Source: Flavobacteriales bacterium UBA1531 (GTDB taxonomy: Bacteria > Bacteroidota > Bacteroidia > Flavobacteriales_D > Sanyastnellaceae). Taken from it: DNA of 19,493 nt. Below, piece after piece: positions 14,757-19,493 of the stretch (positions within the stretch are counted from its first letter, which is position 1; each line of letters starts with the position of its first letter). The position numbers and the translations under genes are program-made. The DNA lies in assembly GCA_002323795.1 (NCBI GenBank), contig DCPZ01000024.1:1-19493 (forward strand), given 5' to 3'. The notes under the pieces are model-generated. The model saw nothing but the letters and a program-made list of their open reading frames with translations, ran no database searches and was not told the origin of the DNA.

Positions 14757-17700
14757 CGGTTCTCGTCTGTCAAGGTTTCACAATGATAATGGGTCTTCCA
14801 CTGCTCTGTTGGCGCCCGGGGCGGACCGCCGGAACTTATGCCGGATTGACCTGCTAACTTCATCGCTTGAGTCAATCGAGCGCGCTCCAAACGCATCCAT
14901 TCTCGCTTCTCAAGGTCCATCTCCAAGTCGAAGTACTTCACACCATCGACATACGTTTGCTGCGGACGGGCATAGACGCTCAAAGGGTGCTCGTCCCACA
15001 AGACCACATCGGCGTGCTTTCCGACCGCAATGGACCCCACGAGATGATCGATGCGCAACAATTTGGCCGGATTCAAAGTCACGAACTTCAGCGCTTCTTC
15101 CTCAGAAACACCTCCGTATTTGACCGCTTTTGCTGCCTCCTGGTTCAAGCGTCGAGCCATTTCAGCATCATCAGAATTGAATGCGGTCACAATGCCCTGG
15201 CCATGCAGCACTGCCCCATTATAAGGAATCGCATCCTTGACTTCGTATTTGTAAGCCCACCAGTCACTAAAGCTCGATCCCCCAGCGCCGTGCTTCGCCA
15301 TTTTATCAGCAACCTTGTATCCTTCCAGGATGTGGGTGAATGTGTTGATCGTAAAACCCATGGAATCCGCCACGTGCATGAGCATGTTGATCTCGTCTTG
15401 CCGATAACTGTGGCACGTCACGAATCGCTCGCTGCGCAAAATTTGAGCCAACGTTTCAAGTTCCAAATCACGACGAGGAGCTGCTGATAATAAGTTTGAT
15501 CGCCGTGCACGTCGACTCGCATTGCGCATCATTTTTTCGTGGTCTTTCCAGGCCTGCTCGTACTCCCGCGCCCGATAAAAGTGGTCGTAATAAACTTGCT
15601 CAACCCCCATTCGGGTTTGCGGAAATCGCGATCGATAATTGTTGCCCCAATTGCTCTGCTTCACATTTTCGCCCAATGCAAACTTGATGAAAGAAGGCGC
15701 TTCATCGAACATCATCTCTTGAGGGGAGGCCCCCCAACGGAACTTGATGATTGCACTTTGGCCCCCGATTGGATTTGCAGATCCATGCAAAATTTGCGCT
15801 GTGGTGACACCGCCTGCCAATTGGCGATAAATATTGACGTCTTCGCTATTGACCGCGGTTTCGATGCTGACTTCCGCGCTGCTCGCTTGCGTACCTTCAT
15901 TGATGCCACGTGTGGCAGCGATGTGAGTGTGTTCGTCTATAATTCCAGGCGTAATATGTTTTCCTCGGGCATCAATCCGATCGTATTCTGGCGGATTCGG
16001 CCCAAAAACAGCCTTGGCATCGAGTCCAACACCCAATGCAAAAATTTCCCCGTCATGCAAGATCAAGTCTGCTCCTTCCATGACACCCGTCTCTTCGCAA
16101 GTCCAAATGGTCGCATTTTCAAACCACACCGTATTCGCCGTTGGACGTTCCTCATTTCCGTAAGCCGTAAATGGCCAAATCACCTGTCCTGAAATTGAAT
16201 CTTGTGGCGACGCCATGTGTGCAGTTGTAGAATCAATTCCAATAGCCGCCTCCTGGCGGATGGCGCTCCAATCGAACCAAGTGCCATCAGATCGCTGTCC
16301 AGTGCCTTCCCAAATTCGGCTATCCATCCATGCATTACCTGTCGCGCGCCACCATCCATCAAATCCCAAAGTGTCAATTTGAAATCCCAAAGTCAGCGTC
16401 CGACCATCTTGATTGATGTCCACCTTGATTTTTGCGGAGTCAAGCATGAAATAGCCGCCAGGTGCACCCACTTCTCCCTTCACGGAAAGTGACAATACTT
16501 GATCCTCCAACGTTACGTCATAATCGCCTCTGATATCCAGAGCGTTGCGGTCGACGTAAACATTTTGCCCGCCCTGAATCCAGTGTTCCATCAGCCTTGC
16601 CTTAGCGTGGAATATGGGACCGTCAGTAACGAGAATATTGGCTTCCATTCCTGAACGCAAAGCCCCAACTCGATCTTCAGCACGCGCCATTTTCGCCGGC
16701 ACCTCGGTCAAAGCGGCAAGGGCAACCTCTTCTGGCAAACCATGGCGTATTGCACTCTGAACGGCTTTTCGCAACTCGGTTGGTTGCTGTAAACCATCGG
16801 TTGTAATGGCAAATGAAATTCCCGCTTGATGCACCCGAGCCGCATTTGCTGGAGCCAATTCCCAATGCTTCAACTCATCCAATCCAATCAGCCGGCTCAA
16901 GTGCGGATCACTGACATCAAACGGCTTGGGATAATCCAGCGACAAAACAAGGGATGCTCCGATTGCCTTGACCTCGTCCAATCGTTGGTAGACGTTGTTG
17001 CCCGCGACCATGATAAATGGTTCTTTCCTTGCAACAGCAAGGCCTACATCGGCAGCGCGCAGAACATCTTCCCATCCCCCCGCTTCGAAAAAAGCCGGCA
17101 AATCCCTTTGAGCGTTGAAGGATTCCAAGGACAAATTTGACTCCAAACGTTCGTTCAAACGAGTCGCGTCTGCATACCAGTCCGCATCAAAGTGCGTTTG
17201 TTTCAACAATGCTGTCGACCCCATCAAGGAGCGCGGATAATCTTGCGAAGATGTTCCTTTTCGAAAACTGAAATGGGTCGATGCTTCAGGAACGAGAAGC
17301 GCTTTCCTCGGGTCTTCTGATAAAGCCACAAGAGCTCCTGTACCTCGCACAATACCGTCTTGAACATGAGTCAATACGGATCCAACACCGGCCTTTTGAA
17401 GCGCGATGCGCGACTTCTCTGCTTCAACCGGATTGAACAACGAAGCGGCCTGTGTTTCTGGACGAATCGCCTCATTCCAACCAAAAGCCCCTTTTTTATC
17501 GCTCAAATCTTGAGGGCCACGGTTCCAACCTTCTTGTTGCGATTTGGGCATCCCATAGGCACTGTGGACGTCAACAAAAGAAGGGTACAAATGCATCCCG
17601 CTCATGTCATGATGCACCACAGGTTCTTCTGGTTCAATGGCTGCCGAAGGTCCCACAGCTTCAATACGGCCTTGATATATGACCACCGTCGCATCTTTGA

Positions 17701-17881
17701 TGGTTTCGGAAGCGCTCACATGGACCGTAGCATGTTCCAAAGCGGTTCGCACCAATTGCTTGTTAACCGTTCCGTTCACAGGAAAAGTTTCTTGTCCAAA
17801 GGATGGATTGGAAAAGGTCAAAAACAAGAGAACAACAGGCAAAATGGGTCCCGAGATTCGCAAATTATTCAAAACATTCAT
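14753..17881 (-). CDS. Exported double-domain amidohydrolase (degenerate N-terminal, intact C-terminal domain)
   Basis: A 1042-residue protein, with a signal peptide (MNVLNNLRIS then a hydrophobic run to about residue 22, cleavage likely before Q30). The first amidohydrolase-like domain (about 45-440) reads YPSFVDVHSAYG (99-110), with H106 kept but the second His replaced, plus TTDGLQQPTEL. A beta-rich linker follows (about 450-545; GDYDVTLEDQVLSLSVKG and WRATGNAW). The second domain (about 585-980) is intact: PGIIDEHTHIAATRG with H651 and H653, K733 in FIKFALGENVK, H824 in CHSYRQDE, H850 in FTHILEGYK, and D904/D905 in FNSDDAE. It is probably a periplasmic hydrolase of cyclic amides or peptides, like the imidazolonepropionase/prolidase-type members; the substrate is unknown. 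Alternative starts are ATG 17893 and TTG 17908. It is coupled to the following gene. Confidence 0.85.
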   Translation of the reverse strand: MNVLNNLRISGPILPVVLLFLTFSNPSFGQETFPVNGTVNKQLVRTALEHATVHVSASETIKDATVVIYQGRIEAVGPSAAIEPEEPVVHHDMSGMHLYPSFVDVHSAYGMPKSQQEGWNRGPQDLSDKKGAFGWNEAIRPETQAASLFNPVEAEKSRIALQKAGVGSVLTHVQDGIVRGTGALVALSEDPRKALLVPEASTHFSFRKGTSSQDYPRSLMGSTALLKQTHFDADWYADATRLNERLESNLSLESFNAQRDLPAFFEAGGWEDVLRAADVGLAVARKEPFIMVAGNNVYQRLDEVKAIGASLVLSLDYPKPFDVSDPHLSRLIGLDELKHWELAPANAARVHQAGISFAITTDGLQQPTELRKAVQSAIRHGLPEEVALAALTEVPAKMARAEDRVGALRSGMEANILVTDGPIFHAKARLMEHWIQGGQNVYVDRNALDIRGDYDVTLEDQVLSLSVKGEVGAPGGYFMLDSAKIKVDINQDGRTLTLGFQIDTLGFDGWWRATGNAWMDSRIWEGTGQRSDGTWFDWSAIRQEAAIGIDSTTAHMASPQDSISGQVIWPFTAYGNEERPTANTVWFENATIWTCEETGVMEGADLILHDGEIFALGVGLDAKAVFGPNPPEYDRIDARGKHITPGIIDEHTHIAATRGINEGTQASSAEVSIETAVNSEDVNIYRQLAGGVTTAQILHGSANPIGGQSAIIKFRWGASPQEMMFDEAPSFIKFALGENVKQSNWGNNYRSRFPQTRMGVEQVYYDHFYRAREYEQAWKDHEKMMRNASRRARRSNLLSAAPRRDLELETLAQILRSERFVTCHSYRQDEINMLMHVADSMGFTINTFTHILEGYKVADKMAKHGAGGSSFSDWWAYKYEVKDAIPYNGAVLHGQGIVTAFNSDDAEMARRLNQEAAKAVKYGGVSEEEALKFVTLNPAKLLRIDHLVGSIAVGKHADVVLWDEHPLSVYARPQQTYVDGVKYFDLEMDLEKREWMRLERARLTQAMKLAGQSGISSGGPPRAPTEQWKTHYHCETLTDENR

Positions 17882-17924
17882 GCTTTCTGACATCTGTTGA
17901 ACCTGCAATTTAAGTGTTGAGGCC

Positions 17925-17932
17925 TACCTTTA
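17925..17932 (+). promoter_or_regulatory. -7-like element before the Nfu gene
   Basis: TACCTTTA at 17925-17932 is one base off TAnnTTTG and ends four bases before the ATG at 17937. The nearest useful TTG (17897-17899) is 25 bases upstream, farther than usual. The divergent amidohydrolase gene starts only 55 bases away, so both promoters must fit in this gap; none is clear for the minus strand. Confidence 0.25.
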
Positions 17933-17936
17933 CTAC

Positions 17937-18590
17937 ATGCCATTCCCTACTAACGTTTATGCAGAAATGACACCCAATCCAGCGGTGATGAAATTCGTAG
18001 CCGACCGTTCATTGATTGAAGGTGAATATCAAGCTGAGTTTCGCTCCAAAACTGAAGCCTCTTGGTGCTCTCCCTTGGCAGAAGAACTGTTCAATTTTCC
18101 ATTTGTCAAAGGGGTTTTCATCAGCGGTTGCTTTGTCTCCGTGAGCAAAGATGAATCCCTCGGATGGGAGATGATTGTACAACAATTGCGAGAATACGTG
18201 CGTGAATGGCTCATGGAAAATGAGACCGCGGTCGATACAAAAGCATTCTTGGAGGTTCAAGAGAAATTGGAAACAGCGCAAGAAACAGAACTTGATGCTG
18301 GTGTCGCAGAGGCCAATGCTTCCGTAAATTTCATTCCTGAAGAAGAGATGCTCGCGACGGAACATGACGCTGAAATCAAGCGACTTCTGGACGAATTCGT
18401 TCGCCCAGCTGTGGAGCAAGACGGCGGAGCAATCGACTTCAAAGCTTTTAAAGAAGGGAAGGTTTACGTGCACATGCGTGGAGCATGCAGCGGTTGCCCT
18501 TCGAGCATGCAAACGCTGAAAGGAGGAATAGAACAACTGTTGACCTCCAAGCTCGAGGCGGTTGAGGAAGTGGTCGCTATCGGGGTTTAA
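17937..18590 (+). CDS. Nfu-type iron-sulfur cluster carrier (NifU-like)
   Basis: Carries or assembles Fe-S clusters and delivers them to target proteins in the cytoplasm. The 217-residue protein has two domains: an Nfu N-terminal domain (about 6-92) with MTPNPAVMKFVAD (11-23), ASWCSPLAEELF and VKGVFISGCFVSV, and a C-terminal NifU-like domain (about 143-217), with EFVRPAVEQDGGAIDF and the cluster-binding CSGCPSS (C184, C187). An acidic linker of about 50 residues joins them. This matches the Nfu1 layout, rather than NfuA, whose N-terminal domain is a degenerate A-type carrier. The ATG at 17937 is the only reasonable start. It is divergent from the amidohydrolase genes and its stop is one base from that of the convergent LexA-like regulator. 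Confidence 0.93.
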   Translation: MPFPTNVYAEMTPNPAVMKFVADRSLIEGEYQAEFRSKTEASWCSPLAEELFNFPFVKGVFISGCFVSVSKDESLGWEMIVQQLREYVREWLMENETAVDTKAFLEVQEKLETAQETELDAGVAEANASVNFIPEEEMLATEHDAEIKRLLDEFVRPAVEQDGGAIDFKAFKEGKVYVHMRGACSGCPSSMQTLKGGIEQLLTSKLEAVEEVVAIGV

Positions 18591-18591
18591 C

Positions 18592-19386
18592 CTATTTGGG
18601 CAGGTCTTGCTTCATTGCGCGAATTTCTGCGCGCAACGAGTCCAAAGCACCTTGGATTCGCTCCATACCCGAAAAGGCCGGCGTCGGCCAGTCAAAGGCC
18701 AAATAACCTCGAGCTCTCCAAACTTCAACAACGTCTTCCGGCCGAACGGAATACGGAGGGTAGTCAGGGTTGTCCGAAATCAGCCAAAAATCCTTGTGCT
18801 CTGAATCCAAGCGGTTTTCGATCCGCTTGAACACGACTCCATCATTGCGGGTGATGATGATGTAAGGCCTCATTCCACCTGCACGGTGCCAGTCTTCTTC
18901 GTATGTGCTCAATATGTAACTCCCACTCTGAATGGGAAGCATGCTCTCGCCTTCAATTTGAAACAATCGGTGCGTCAGTTGTGACGATACTTCAGGCAAA
19001 GGCAAATCAAAGGTAGGCAGCCCTTGAACAAACTCCGGGTCGCCGTATCCATCCAAATAACCCGCAGCGGCTTTCACAGGCACCACAGCCACTCGCTCCT
19101 CCGCATCTACCTCCCCAACTGGAACCGTCAAAACCCGCATGGATTGTCCGCGCTGGCGCTCCTCCGCAGTGTCATCACCTCTAAGCAATGCATCAACGGT
19201 TACCTCAAAAAATGCGGCCATCGCAACCACATTGAGAAGCCGAGGTTCAGCTCGTCCCTCCTCATAAGCTCCCAAGGCGGCTCGTTTCAAACCCAATCGA
19301 TCTGCGAGCTCTTGTTGTGTCAGTCCTTTTGCCTTTCGAAGGGTTTTCAGACGGTTTGCAAATTGAGGCAGTGTTGTACTTGGCAT
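18592..19386 (-). CDS. XRE-family regulator with LexA-like S24 self-cleavage domain
   Basis: A 264-residue transcription regulator. The N-terminal helix-turn-helix (about 7-65; RLKTLRKAKGLTQQELADRL, then GAYEEGRAEP) is the XRE/Cro type. A linker leads to a peptidase S24 domain (about 100-225). Its putative cleavage site is A108-G109 in KAAAGYLDGY, its nucleophile S148 is in EGESMLP, and its general base K187 is in VVFKRIE; the 39-residue Ser-Lys distance resembles LexA. A short helical tail (MERIQGALDSLRAEIRAMKQ) follows. By analogy with LexA and CI-type repressors, RecA-stimulated self-cleavage after DNA damage would relieve repression. The start is taken as ATG 19386; TTG 19416 would add ten residues but overlaps the promoter. 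Target genes are probably to the right, beyond the window. Confidence 0.9.
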   Translation of the reverse strand: MPSTTLPQFANRLKTLRKAKGLTQQELADRLGLKRAALGAYEEGRAEPRLLNVVAMAAFFEVTVDALLRGDDTAEERQRGQSMRVLTVPVGEVDAEERVAVVPVKAAAGYLDGYGDPEFVQGLPTFDLPLPEVSSQLTHRLFQIEGESMLPIQSGSYILSTYEEDWHRAGGMRPYIIITRNDGVVFKRIENRLDSEHKDFWLISDNPDYPPYSVRPEDVVEVWRARGYLAFDWPTPAFSGMERIQGALDSLRAEIRAMKQDLPK

Positions 19387-19404
19387 GGCGCTTTCCTTTG
19401 CTAA

Positions 19405-19433
19405 CAAAAGTAGCAATGCAACTGAAAATCAAA
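19405..19433 (-). promoter_or_regulatory. Canonical Bacteroidota promoter for the LexA-like regulator
   Basis: Read on the minus strand: TTTG (19430-19433), a 17-base spacer, TACTTTTG (19405-19412). Both elements match the TTTG / TAnnTTTG consensus perfectly at the ideal spacing. This is the best promoter in the window. It ends 18 bases before ATG 19386, supporting that start over the upstream TTG. Confidence 0.75.
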
Positions 19434-19448
19434 AAATCCAAACGGATT

Positions 19449-19493
19449 GAAGTATCTTAACTTCTACAAATTGTTACTGAAGTGTTATTGAAG
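19449..19493. repeat. Cluster of GAAGT/ACTTC half-sites upstream of the regulator
   Basis: GAAGT (19449-19453), six bases, ACTTC (19460-19464) forms an inverted repeat. A further GAAGT lies at 19479-19483 and GAAG at 19490-19493 at the window edge. The spread upstream of a self-cleaving repressor promoter suggests operator sites for itself or for a divergent gene to the right. The repeats are short and the window is cut here, so this is tentative. Confidence 0.35.

Noticed and set aside
15539..16192. A 217-codon plus-strand frame inside the large amidohydrolase gene, and the similar frame at 14867-15487
   Set aside because: Both are antisense to a gene with clear catalytic motifs in the other frame; no domain or signal is recognisable in either.
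17882..17908. TTG start for the large amidohydrolase
   Set aside because: It would place nine polar residues before an ordinary signal peptide; ATG 17881 or 17893 fits better.
1..19493. Mobile elements, CRISPR arrays, tRNA or rRNA genes, attachment sites
   Set aside because: No transposase or integrase frame, no regularly spaced long repeats, and no tRNA-like or rRNA-like segment was seen in any gap.

Overview
The window reads as ordinary chromosome from a member of the Bacteroidota, probably order Flavobacteriales. The evidence is threefold. Several intergenic gaps carry the phylum-specific promoter pattern (TTG or TTTG, about 17-20 bases, then TAnnTTTG). Genes have no convincing Shine-Dalgarno sequences. 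The neighbour pairs DUF4286-rsmA and truB-queA are familiar from that phylum. Base composition is even, and I see no transposase, phage gene, tRNA, rRNA, CRISPR array or sign of recent transfer.

Layout. (1) Positions 1-7625, all plus strand: a DUF4286 protein, rsmA (16S rRNA dimethyltransferase), fbp (class I fructose-1,6-bisphosphatase), mfd (transcription-repair coupling factor), truB (tRNA pseudouridine 55 synthase) and queA (queuosine synthesis). The first five are tightly packed and could be one transcript; queA has its own good promoter. (2) 7717-9924: an exported thioredoxin-fold protein, convergent with a minus-strand biotin-dependent acyl-CoA carboxylase carboxyltransferase. (3) 10075-13426, plus strand: aspS, a bacilliredoxin (BrxA/BrxB family) and trpS, with an unusually long, hairpin-rich gap before trpS. 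(4) 13437-17881, minus strand: two translationally coupled exported amidohydrolase-superfamily proteins, a 1042-residue double-domain enzyme and a 439-residue partner. Of the three amidohydrolase-like domains, only one keeps the metal-binding His-x-His. (5) 17937-18590: a two-domain Nfu iron-sulfur carrier. (6) 18592-19386, minus strand: an XRE helix-turn-helix regulator with a LexA-like self-cleaving S24 domain, preceded by the best promoter in the window and a cluster of GAAGT/ACTTC half-sites at the right edge.

Themes are translation and RNA modification (rsmA, truB, queA, aspS, trpS), DNA damage response (mfd and the LexA-like regulator, not adjacent), and thiol or Fe-S homeostasis (thioredoxin-like protein, bacilliredoxin, Nfu).

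I do not see a clearly new system. The items most worth a second look are the amidohydrolase pair with two apparently inactive domains, the structured brxA/B-trpS gap with a small Trp-containing open frame, the operator-like repeats beside the LexA-like regulator, and promoter -7 elements that sit almost against several start codons.
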